A DNA stretch of 64,000 bases from Pseudoalteromonas phenolica (lineage in GTDB: Bacteria; Pseudomonadota; Gammaproteobacteria; Enterobacterales; Alteromonadaceae), in assembly GCF_005876835.1 (NCBI RefSeq), contig NZ_PPSW01000030.1:79947-143946 (forward strand), in the 5' to 3' direction. The notes under the pieces were generated by a model, which had not been told where the DNA came from, searched no databases, and saw nothing but the letters and a program-made list of their open reading frames with translations. This document shows, piece by piece, positions 25,732 through 33,567 of this stretch. A program made the position numbers and the translations under genes. Position 1 is the stretch's first letter. Each line of letters opens with the position of its first letter.

Positions 25732-27732
25732 TTAGTCGATGTAAAGTTTCTTCTCAACTGTTTTGTATTCTCTTTCACCATTTGCGTCGATGAAATACTC
25801 GATCTCTACAGTTACGCTATTTTCGTTGGCAGGAGTATTATCTTCCATAGATGAGATGGAATTATAATTCGCATCATACATCTCTAAACAAGTTGTTGAG
25901 TAGGTGCCATTTTTCTGAGCGCTAGAACGGATTGGATATGAACCTGAAACATTCTCATTGTCTGCTAGTTGATAAAAATTTTGTGCCGAATGGCCGTTAG
26001 ACCAAGAATTGTTAATCTTTGTTTCAACGCCATTTACAACCGCTTTCTTAGGGGTCACGTCGTAGAACCTAACGCCGAACTTAGATGGAACTAAGATACA
26101 TACTTGACCGCGAACATCGCTGTTGCTACCAGCAGCTACATTTGCAGTATTTTTACTTATAATTAACTCACCCTCTTTACGGTAGTTTAAGTTATCAGCA
26201 ACAAACGCATTGTCAGTGAATGCTTCGGTGTTTTCGATAGTTACCGTATTAGAGTAGTTAATTTCTTCTAACTCATCAGTCTTCTTGTTAACGATTTTTT
26301 CTATATTGAAGCGATAGCTATACCCTTCTTCTAATTTTGCATTTGGCTTTAAAGTTAATGCTGTGTCATTGAAGCTCAGAATGCTGCTTGACTCAACTTC
26401 AACATTCTTATATTCAAAGTAAGTTGTACCTGGCTCGATTGAATCATCCTTAGATGCATTTCCAGGAGTAGCGATTAGTGCATTTTCTTTTTCTACTGTG
26501 ACTACCGTTTCTTCATTGATAGCAATAGGGGCATTAAAGAAGTAAGTGAATGCTTGCTCTTGATTTAGCTCTTCAGTTCTCGTTACAACTTGAAGAGAAA
26601 GATTCTGTTCTGTATTTTCCTCAAGTACAACAACAACGCTAAGTACATTGTTTTCAACAGCAATGTTATGGTCACGCCAGCTGTTTAAAGCGCCTTCAAC
26701 TTGATAAGATTCTGTTTGCTCATTGTAGTTACGAACAGTTAGACTTCTTGACTTATACTGAGTGTCATTGATTCTGAACTCTGGTATATAAACTCTTAGT
26801 GAACCAAGATAGTTAGCATCAACAGAGTGAGTTTTTAATGTGTCATCATAGGTAAAGTCAGATGAACCAAAATCATTGTTCGTTGCAAAGACATGCTCAG
26901 GCTTTATCGCTTCACCATTTGCATTGATAAAATTAAGCACTAGCTCAAACTCTTCAGCCTTTTGCTTATCTAAATAAAACAATTGGTTATTTTCTAACTG
27001 ATTGCTGTACCTAGCATCAAAAGAAGTTACGTCATTCGTGCCATCGTTATCTAGATCACGGTCTTGCTGTAAAAATAGGGTAATGCCTTTAGGCACCACT
27101 AGTTCATACATACCTGTTTCAGAATTGAGAGTTGCCTTTGATAAGTTGTCTCCAGCAACTTGTTTAAGGGCATTTAAAGCGTTGCTATCTGCATCTAGAT
27201 CAGCTTCTAGGTGCAGATCTGTGAAAGGTAAGTTGGTTTTTTCATCTAAAACAGTGAACTCAATAGTCTTTGGCAGACCTACTTCAAAAGCGACTAGATT
27301 TTGGACAAATTTATCTGTTTTATATGGTGTTCTGAAGAAAAAATGACGCTTAACAATCGCATTTGACGCACTGCTTACCTTTGCAATAAAGTCAGTGTTT
27401 GCTGGAAGTTCAGATACTTCAAACGAACCGTCTGCAGCAAGAGAAACTGCATCGTGCCATTGGCCGTTGTGGTAAAAAGTAACAGATAAATCACTAGGAA
27501 GTGTATCTCCTTCAGTTGCAAGCTCTACTGAGCCTACTAGCGTGATGGCTGTTTTCCAAGCCTCAGACTGTTGTTTATTGTAGTCTAGTTGATTTTGTAA
27601 GATTTGATTTTGTTGCTCTAGTTGTTTTACTAGCGCATCGTTATTGTTGTTATTGTTATCTTCAACTTCTAGACAACCAGACAGTGCGAAACATGCTGCG
27701 ATACCTAACGCAACTTTAGAATAATTAAACAT
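25732..27732 (-). CDS. Large lipoprotein of unknown function
   Basis: 666 residues from the ATG at 27732, which has AAAAGGA 8 bases upstream. The 38 codons before it in frame have no ribosome-binding site and would bury the signal peptide. MFNYSKVALGIAACFALSGC is a clear lipoprotein signal (lipobox LSGC), followed by EVED, a run of six Asn and a coiled coil (ALVKQLEQQNQILQNQLDYN). A beta-sandwich segment resembling carboxypeptidase regulatory or Ig-like folds follows at about 70-140 (VGSVELATEGDTLPSDLSVT). The remainder is acidic and beta-rich, without catalytic motifs I recognise. It is probably anchored at the outer or inner membrane, with the coiled coil as spacer. Codon use is AT-rich like its neighbours. 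The function is unknown. Confidence 0.85.
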   Translation of the reverse strand: MFNYSKVALGIAACFALSGCLEVEDNNNNNNDALVKQLEQQNQILQNQLDYNKQQSEAWKTAITLVGSVELATEGDTLPSDLSVTFYHNGQWHDAVSLAADGSFEVSELPANTDFIAKVSSASNAIVKRHFFFRTPYKTDKFVQNLVAFEVGLPKTIEFTVLDEKTNLPFTDLHLEADLDADSNALNALKQVAGDNLSKATLNSETGMYELVVPKGITLFLQQDRDLDNDGTNDVTSFDARYSNQLENNQLFYLDKQKAEEFELVLNFINANGEAIKPEHVFATNNDFGSSDFTYDDTLKTHSVDANYLGSLRVYIPEFRINDTQYKSRSLTVRNYNEQTESYQVEGALNSWRDHNIAVENNVLSVVVVLEENTEQNLSLQVVTRTEELNQEQAFTYFFNAPIAINEETVVTVEKENALIATPGNASKDDSIEPGTTYFEYKNVEVESSSILSFNDTALTLKPNAKLEEGYSYRFNIEKIVNKKTDELEEINYSNTVTIENTEAFTDNAFVADNLNYRKEGELIISKNTANVAAGSNSDVRGQVCILVPSKFGVRFYDVTPKKAVVNGVETKINNSWSNGHSAQNFYQLADNENVSGSYPIRSSAQKNGTYSTTCLEMYDANYNSISSMEDNTPANENSVTVEIEYFIDANGEREYKTVEKKLYID

Positions 27733-28067
27733 TGTTATTTTCCTTTTATTAACAATAGCCTCTGTATTTAGAGGGCGGCTATTTAAGCACTTTTTTGGAA
27801 TAAAAGCAGGTGCTTGTTTACAGTTGTTTACTTTTCTTATTGGCAATAAATGAAATTGTTGGCTAGCAAATTAACTTTGGCTTAATTGATGAATTTGACT
27901 TTTGGGCTGGTTATAAAGGGTTGGTTTATTTTTTTAGGCTAGTTCTTTTGGGTTTGTTTATTGTAATGACGTGTAAATGAGAAGGGAATTTAATAGTTTT
28001 TTCTTATCATTTTTATAGTTTGCTTAGTCTAGACTAATGCTGTTGTGTTAGCTGATATGCTAAATTT
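27733..28067. other. Divergent intergenic region
   Basis: 335 AT-rich bases separate the lipoprotein gene (minus) from the TPR gene (plus). They must contain both promoters. I see no structured RNA, repeat or additional gene. The in-frame extension of the lipoprotein ORF through 27846 lacks coding character. Confidence 0.5.
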
Positions 28068-28991
28068 ATGATTGTTTTGTTGTTACTTTTTCTCTTTTTT
28101 ACCTCCATTACTGCAAATGCTTCAGAGCACTTTAGTGATCACGAGTCTTATTGCCTACAAAAAGAGGAGCAAGCTTGTTTAGCTTTGCTGAAAAAGCAGA
28201 GTGACGCTGTACCCCTTTATTCTAAAGCTTGGTTTAAGCTTATCTCTTATAAGCTAGATTATTATTACGACAAGCGTGAATTTAAGAAATTAGAACAAAT
28301 GATTATTCCGCTTTTTGCAATTGAAAATATGCCTGATGTTTTCGAGCTACAGCTTAATTATTACTACTCAAAAACATTGGCTTATTTTGGTAAGAAAGAA
28401 CAAGCTAGGCAATATGCGCAAAAAGCAATTTCTAAACTAGAAAAAATTTATCATATTTTTGAAGATCCTATGCGTATGGTAGAAATTGCTAATCTTGAAT
28501 ATGTGTTTGGTGATAGGCAAAAAGCGTATCAATTATTGTTATTGGCCGAAAACAAGTTTGGTAAACGAGGCGATCCTGTATTTCACCTTGAATTACATAC
28601 TAACAAAGGACATATCTTCTTTACTTGGCAAAACTATGAGCGTGCTGCGAAATTTTACAAGCTCGCTTTAGATTGGATTAAAAACACAGAGCATGATGCA
28701 AAAAAAGTAGTGGCTTACTCTAATGTTGCCAGAACTTATCAATTGATGAATAAACATGAGTTGGCGCTTGAGCATTTTAAACGGACAGAAGAGTTATTAT
28801 TAGTGCAAAATAATCCTAGGTTTTTAGCGGTAATACTTATACGAACCGCTGAAGTATATGAACAACTCAATGAGCTTGATAAATTGACTCAGCTTATGCC
28901 AAGAATAAACTTTAGTGATCTCTCTCAGGGTTATCATGAAACCTATAAGAGACTCTCTAAGTTAACTGCCTCGAAGTCAAAATCTTCATAG
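28068..28991 (+). CDS. Secreted tetratricopeptide-repeat protein
   Basis: A 307-residue protein with a signal peptide (MIVLLLLFLFFTSITANA, cut after ANA) and helical TPR-like repeats from about 60 to 290. Examples are NYYYSKTLAYFGKKEQARQY, KGHIFFTWQNYERAAKFYKL and NVARTYQLMNKHELALEHFK. Such periplasmic TPR domains are common as sensor domains of GGDEF or kinase proteins in Alteromonadales. Here the protein ends (LTASKSKSS) without a membrane helix or catalytic domain, so it is either a stand-alone periplasmic adaptor or a truncated sensor. There is no obvious operon partner; the next gene begins about 95 bases later. Confidence 0.8.
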   Translation: MIVLLLLFLFFTSITANASEHFSDHESYCLQKEEQACLALLKKQSDAVPLYSKAWFKLISYKLDYYYDKREFKKLEQMIIPLFAIENMPDVFELQLNYYYSKTLAYFGKKEQARQYAQKAISKLEKIYHIFEDPMRMVEIANLEYVFGDRQKAYQLLLLAENKFGKRGDPVFHLELHTNKGHIFFTWQNYERAAKFYKLALDWIKNTEHDAKKVVAYSNVARTYQLMNKHELALEHFKRTEELLLVQNNPRFLAVILIRTAEVYEQLNELDKLTQLMPRINFSDLSQGYHETYKRLSKLTASKSKSS

Positions 28992-29087
28992 ATAGTCTTT
29001 TCACAGCTTAGTTAATCGATAGCCAGTTTATTCAATCTTTAACGATGTAGACCTCTTAAGATAATCACTTCTTATTCTGGAGTGGTT

Positions 29088-30122
29088 ATGAATTTACAAA
29101 CGAGTGTGTTAATTATCGGTGCAGGCCATATGGGTCTGGTGCTTGGAAGCCGTTTAAAAGTCTTAAACATTGATTATTTGATCCTTGATAAACACAAGCA
29201 TGTTGGCGACCAGTGGAGGAAACGTTATCAGGGCTTAACCCTATTCACCCCTAATAAGTTAAATCGGCTCCCTGGTTTTTATATCCCTCACTCTCAAGGA
29301 GATTATTTAACTAAAGATGAGTTTGCTGATTATTTATCAGAGTTTGCCTTGCATCATCAGCTGGCAATTAAAACAAACTGTCATGTATTAAGGGTAACTC
29401 ATGATGGAATAAATGGGTTTTCTGTTTTTACCGAGCATGGAGTGATTAAAGCGAAGCAAATTGTTTTAGCCACCGGCGCCTTTAATGTGCCTGTAAAACT
29501 CTTTAATGGAGATACTGAGTTTTTACAGCTAGGTTTAGAGCAATTACAGAGTATGAACTTCAAAAACCAGCAAATCTTAGTTGTGGGTGATGGTGCTTCA
29601 GGTCGACAAATTGCGAAAAAGCTGAGTGATAAAAACAAGGTTTACTTGGCGCAAGGTAAAAAGCGCAATCTGTTTCCAGAGCATATTCTGGGAATTAAAA
29701 CTTTTTCATTGCTGAAATGGTCTGGTCTTTTAAAGCTTCCTAAAAACTTCAACATCGCTCAGTTTTTAAAAAGTAGAGACCCTTTCCCTGATACGGATAT
29801 TAATAACGAAGCACTTATAGCTTTGGGAGTTGATTTAAAATCTAGAGTTGTTTCAGTTGGTGATGATTGTGTTACTTTTGATAATGGAGAAAAGCTCGCA
29901 CCAGACATCATGATTAGCGCGATTGGCTATAAAGATGACTTTAGCTTTATTGATATTCCGAAGTTATATCAAGACAGTAATGAGTTCGATATAAGTGCAG
30001 CTGAAAAGTTGGGAGTTTTTAAAATAGGGCAACCTTGGCAACATAATCGAGCAAGTGGTTTGATCTGTGGTGCTGAGTTTGAAGTAGAAAAATTGCTAGA
30101 AAAACTAAATGTTCTCAAGTAA
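29088..30122 (+). CDS. FAD/NAD(P)-dependent oxidoreductase, flavin monooxygenase-like
   Basis: 344 residues from the ATG at 29088, which has GGAG 5 bases upstream; the in-frame GTG two codons earlier overlaps that site. It has the two-dinucleotide-fold layout of flavin-containing monooxygenase-like proteins. The FAD fold is VLIIGAGHMGLVLGSRL (about 7-23), then DKHKHVGDQWRKRYQGLTLF, in which the G-x-x-W-R pair is typical of the group. IVLATGAFNVP (about 125) and the NADP fold QILVVGDGASGRQIAKKL (about 160) follow, then ISAIGYKDDF near 285. The first Rossmann motif reads GAGHMG where GAGPAG is usual. The substrate is unknown; relatives oxidise N or S atoms or act as putative thioredoxin-reductase-like enzymes. 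Confidence 0.87.
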   Translation: MNLQTSVLIIGAGHMGLVLGSRLKVLNIDYLILDKHKHVGDQWRKRYQGLTLFTPNKLNRLPGFYIPHSQGDYLTKDEFADYLSEFALHHQLAIKTNCHVLRVTHDGINGFSVFTEHGVIKAKQIVLATGAFNVPVKLFNGDTEFLQLGLEQLQSMNFKNQQILVVGDGASGRQIAKKLSDKNKVYLAQGKKRNLFPEHILGIKTFSLLKWSGLLKLPKNFNIAQFLKSRDPFPDTDINNEALIALGVDLKSRVVSVGDDCVTFDNGEKLAPDIMISAIGYKDDFSFIDIPKLYQDSNEFDISAAEKLGVFKIGQPWQHNRASGLICGAEFEVEKLLEKLNVLK

Positions 30123-30210
30123 TTTTGCTTTAAAAATGGTCTTTTTATCAGCTTTTCATATGGTAATATCCATGTTTCTTATTTAGGAAAATTCAATTAA
30201 GGAAGTGTGG

Positions 30211-30951
30211 GTGATAAAGAAAATTGGAGTTTTGGTTGCTGTTGTAGGCATAACAGGTTGTGAGTCAACGCCGACAGTTGAGCCTGGTTTATCAAGATTC
30301 GATAGTCCTGAAGTTCATTCTGAGGCATTTAACGTGCGCGCAAGTTTAGGGTTCGAAGGTAAGAACATTGTTTCTGAAGATGGTTTAAGTGAAAGCAATA
30401 ATCATTCACTGAGGGCCGATGTTGCCGTCACGCTAGGCAAAGGTGTTGAGGTTTCTTACCTTTATTCTACGGATACTAAGGTTGCATTAAAGTATCAATT
30501 CTATGGTGCACCGAAAGAGCAATTGAAAGTGGGTAATGTTTCTCAGGCTGTCTCTATTGGTTATGTGAAGTCACCTGAGCAGTCAGGCAGAAAAAAAGAT
30601 CGCAGGTGGTCACAGCGCTATGATTATTTAGATTTAGCTTGGGTCACCGGCTATCGTGTTGCGGCAGATAAACTTATTTATGGTGGTGTGTTTTATCAGC
30701 GCGGTGAGGCGACAGGTGAAAACTATAAATTTAATTTTGAGTTAGGCTGCGATTGGGATAGTAACTCACAACGCTGCTTTTTAAATGATTTTCAGACAGA
30801 TGGCACAAACTATGGTGTGAATGTTGGGTTTGAATATCAATTCAATACTTGGTCGTCGGTGATGTTGGAGTTTGTGCATGGTAATGCTAAGTGGTATGGC
30901 AACAGTCATACAGAGAGTGCTTTTGGTGCTAATTTTTCCTTTCACTTTTAA
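30211..30951 (+). CDS. Beta-barrel-like lipoprotein of unknown function
   Basis: About 246 residues from a GTG at 30211, which has AAGGAAG 5 bases upstream; the frame also contains a GTG two codons earlier. The signal VIKKIGVLVAVVGITGC has a lipobox (ITGC). The mature part is rich in alternating aromatic and polar strands (GKGVEVSYLYSTDTKVALKY; TNYGVNVGFEYQF) and ends in Phe (ANFSFHF), the features of an outer-membrane beta-barrel. A lipidated N-terminus on such a barrel is uncommon. Two Cys lie close together (ELGCDWDSNSQRCF) and could form a disulfide. It is followed by a strong bidirectional terminator. No function is recognised. Confidence 0.8.
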   Translation: MIKKIGVLVAVVGITGCESTPTVEPGLSRFDSPEVHSEAFNVRASLGFEGKNIVSEDGLSESNNHSLRADVAVTLGKGVEVSYLYSTDTKVALKYQFYGAPKEQLKVGNVSQAVSIGYVKSPEQSGRKKDRRWSQRYDYLDLAWVTGYRVAADKLIYGGVFYQRGEATGENYKFNFELGCDWDSNSQRCFLNDFQTDGTNYGVNVGFEYQFNTWSSVMLEFVHGNAKWYGNSHTESAFGANFSFHF

Positions 30952-31023
30952 TGAGTTAGCTTAGGACCAATTCTTGAGAATACTCAAAATAGATTGCTGA
31001 GTTAAAGGGCTGGTTTGGGAAAT

Positions 31024-31053
31024 AAAAAACCCGCAACATGTGCGGGTTTTTTT
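31024..31053. terminator. Bidirectional terminator between lipoprotein gene and deaD
   Basis: AAAAAACCCGCA and TGCGGGTTTTTT are perfect 12-base arms with a 5-base loop. A- and T-runs on both sides give U-tracts in both directions. It lies between two convergent genes. Confidence 0.92.
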
Positions 31054-31065
31054 ATATCTGTGCTA

Positions 31066-32931
31066 TTAAGCAGTGAAGCTTACTGGACGACGCTCTTTGC
31101 GTTCACCACGCTCTCCATCACGACGAGGCTTACGGTCGCCACCACGGTTATCACGGAAGCTACGCTTACCTTCACCACGGTTACCACGATCGTTACGTTC
31201 GCCACGGAAGCCACGCTCTTGACCACCACCAGCTTGATCAGCTGGGTGTGTGCTCTTAACCATGTTCATAGGACGCTTACAGATGAATACGTTCTTGAAA
31301 TGGCCAAGTACGTCAGCTGGCATATCTTTCGGAAGCTGAACGGTACTGTGCTCGTTGAATAAACGAATGTCACCGATGAACTTGCTTGAGATATCCGCTT
31401 CATTCGCAATTGCACCAACGATGTTCTTAACTTGCACACCGTGATCACGACCAACATCAATACGGTATGTATCCATTGGTGTTTGGCTGCTGTTGCGATT
31501 GCCACGGTCACCGCGTTCACCACGCTCACGACCACGACGTTCACCACCACGTTCATTGCGCTGACCATCACGACCATCACGACCTTTACGGTCATCACGT
31601 TCACGACGTTCGCGCTTAATTTCTTCAACTTTTAACGGTGAAGATTCTTGTGCAAGTGCTAGTAGCGCACCCGCTAAGTCTTCAGGGCTTAGTTCAAGCT
31701 TTTGAGCAAGATCTACAGCAACTTCATTAAAGAAAGTAATGTCTTTGTGCTCTAGTGCATTAGTAAGCTTAGCTTGTAATGCTGCGATGCGTTTTTGTTC
31801 AACAGTTTTCGCATCTGGTAATTCGACTTCAGCAATTTCAGACTTAGTGTGACGCATGATGTTACGTAGTAAGTAACGCTCATTGCCTTTCACGAATAGG
31901 ATTGCTTTACCAGTACGACCAGCACGACCCGTACGACCAATACGGTGAACGTATGCTTCGCTGTCTTGCGGGATATCGTAGTTGATAACTAGGCTTAAGC
32001 GCTCTACATCAAGACCACGCGCTGCAACGTCTGTTGCGATTACGATGTCTACTAAGCCGCTTTTTAAACGGTCAACTGTGCGTTCACGTGCCTGCTGGTT
32101 CATGTCACCATTTAATGGTGCTGCTGAGAAGCCTTCACGCTCAAGTAGTTCAGCAAGTTGAACAGTATCATTACGAGTACGTACGAATACGATTGCGCCA
32201 TCGTAATCTTCAGCCTCTAAGAAGCGAACGATAGCTTTGTTTTTATGAACAGTAGAGCGCCAGAACACTTGCTCAACAGTTGATACTGTCGAGTTACGTG
32301 CAGAAATATGCACTTGCTCTGGGTTGTCTAAGTACTTGTTACAGATAGACTGAATTTGCTTAGGCATAGTTGCTGAGAACAAACAAGTTTGCTTGTTTTC
32401 AGGCGTTTTTTCCATGATGTTTTCAACATCTTCAATGAAGCCCATGCGAAGCATTTCGTCAGCTTCATCTAGCACAAGTGCTTTCAGTTGCGATAAATCA
32501 ATCGTTTTACGGTTGATGTGGTCGATAAGACGACCCGGTGTCGCAACAATAATTTGTGCACCGCGGCGTAAAGCACTAAGCTGAATGCCGTAGCTTTGAC
32601 CACCGTAAAGCGCTAGTACTTCAACGCCTTTAGTGTATTTAGCATATTGTTCAAATGCTTCTGCTACCTGAATAGCAAGTTCGCGTGTTGGTGTTAACAC
32701 CAAAATTTGTGGCTGCTTCGTAGCCGGGTCAATATTGTTTAATAGTGGTAATGCAAATGCTGCTGTTTTACCTGTACCCGTCTGCGCTAGTCCCAGTACG
32801 TCCTTTCTTTCTAGCAATAACGGTATACATTGAGCTTGGATCTCAGATGGTGTCTTATATCCTTGCTCTTCGACTGCTTTTAAAATTGCAGGTGAAAGAT
32901 CTAAAGATTCAAACGTGACTGGTTCTGACAT
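31066..32931 (-). CDS. deaD: DEAD-box ATP-dependent RNA helicase DeaD (CsdA)
   Basis: A 621-residue DEAD-box helicase that unwinds RNA in ribosome assembly and mRNA decay, especially in the cold. All core motifs are present: the Q motif (FESLDLSPAILKAVEEQGY), motif I AQTGTGKTA, Ia PTRELAIQ, motif II DEAD, motif III SAT, and motifs V/VI ATDVAARGLD and HRIGRTGRAGR. After a dimerisation-like helical segment, a DbpA-type RNA-binding domain (YRIDVGRDHGVQVKNIVGAI) is preceded by an Arg/Gly/Asp/Glu-rich stretch and followed by an RGG-rich tail. This is the CsdA/DeaD layout. The leader between it and grxA is 190 bases and may carry cold-responsive elements, as in E. coli, but none is proven here. Confidence 0.95.
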   Translation of the reverse strand: MSEPVTFESLDLSPAILKAVEEQGYKTPSEIQAQCIPLLLERKDVLGLAQTGTGKTAAFALPLLNNIDPATKQPQILVLTPTRELAIQVAEAFEQYAKYTKGVEVLALYGGQSYGIQLSALRRGAQIIVATPGRLIDHINRKTIDLSQLKALVLDEADEMLRMGFIEDVENIMEKTPENKQTCLFSATMPKQIQSICNKYLDNPEQVHISARNSTVSTVEQVFWRSTVHKNKAIVRFLEAEDYDGAIVFVRTRNDTVQLAELLEREGFSAAPLNGDMNQQARERTVDRLKSGLVDIVIATDVAARGLDVERLSLVINYDIPQDSEAYVHRIGRTGRAGRTGKAILFVKGNERYLLRNIMRHTKSEIAEVELPDAKTVEQKRIAALQAKLTNALEHKDITFFNEVAVDLAQKLELSPEDLAGALLALAQESSPLKVEEIKRERRERDDRKGRDGRDGQRNERGGERRGRERGERGDRGNRNSSQTPMDTYRIDVGRDHGVQVKNIVGAIANEADISSKFIGDIRLFNEHSTVQLPKDMPADVLGHFKNVFICKRPMNMVKSTHPADQAGGGQERGFRGERNDRGNRGEGKRSFRDNRGGDRKPRRDGERGERKERRPVSFTA

Positions 32932-33081
32932 TAATGCGCCTCAACGAATTTAAAGAGGCGCGCATTGTATAGGAAAAGCCCAGCAATTGCTTGTATAAAT
33001 TAGAACTAATTTATATGTGACTGATGTTGTACGAAATTTAATCAGTGTGTTTTGTGTAAATTTACAGCAAAGTAACAATTT

Positions 33082-33123
33082 CAAGGCTTTTAGGGCTTTT
33101 TACTTTTCTGCAAAGAAGCCTTG
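33082..33123 (-). terminator. Possible terminator downstream of grxA
   Basis: CAAGGCTT and AAGCCTTG are perfect 8-base arms separated by 26 bases, beginning 2 bases after the grxA stop. The large loop contains further pairing (AGGGCTTTTT with AAAGAAGCC-like). No clean U-tract follows. Confidence 0.35.
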
Positions 33124-33124
33124 T

Positions 33125-33391
33125 TTAATTACTATACAAACCTAAATTTGCTTTTGCATAGGCTTCAAAATCGGTAAATCCACCAATATGCGTTTGATCT
33201 AAGAAAATCTGTGGCACAGTCGGACAAGGTTTCCCTGCTGACTTTTCTAAATCTGCTTTACTCACACCTTCTTTGATGATGTCTACGTAGCGATAGTTAA
33301 AATCTTCACGCTCTGTTTTTAAACGCTCAGCAAGTTCTTTTGCACGAACACAGAAAGGGCACCCTTCACGACCAAAAATAACTGTAAACAT
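33125..33391 (-). CDS. grxA: Glutaredoxin 1 (GrxA)
   Basis: 88 residues from the ATG at 33391, which has GAGGAA 7 bases upstream; 12 extra in-frame codons upstream are not expected. MFTVIFGREGCPFCVRAKEL carries the CPFC redox centre (Cys11/Cys14, where the classical sequence is CPYC). RYVDIIKEGVSKADLEK, TVPQIFLDQTHIGGFTDF (cis-Pro loop and GG glutathione-binding motif) complete the GrxA pattern. Its length and sequence are close to the E. coli GrxA family. It reduces disulfides in ribonucleotide reductase and other targets using glutathione. It is upstream of deaD on the same strand but separated by a long leader. Confidence 0.95.
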   Translation of the reverse strand: MFTVIFGREGCPFCVRAKELAERLKTEREDFNYRYVDIIKEGVSKADLEKSAGKPCPTVPQIFLDQTHIGGFTDFEAYAKANLGLYSN

Positions 33392-33567
33392 ATTGAATTC
33401 CTCGTTGATGATTTTGTTTAACTGCAACTAAGTTTAGAGGAATTTATAAGAAGTAAAAGTTGATTAATTGAATCGAAATCATCAATAAAAATGATGATTC
33501 CCAAATAGAGGGCTTACCAAGATATGGCAAACCCTAGATGGGTCGAAAACTAATTTAAAAAGTGATA

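Noticed and set aside
27733..27846. In-frame extension of the large lipoprotein upstream of 27732
   Set aside because: It contains the ribosome-binding site for 27732 and would displace the lipoprotein signal from the N-terminus.
31432..31635. Plus-strand frames over deaD coding for Thr/Ile-rich proteins
   Set aside because: They are shadows of the Arg/Gly-rich deaD tail read backwards, with no independent start signals.
33080..33125. Riboswitch or cold-shock RNA between grxA and deaD
   Set aside because: The 190-base leader contains a stem near the grxA stop but no recognisable RNA motif; a cold-shock role cannot be supported from sequence alone.
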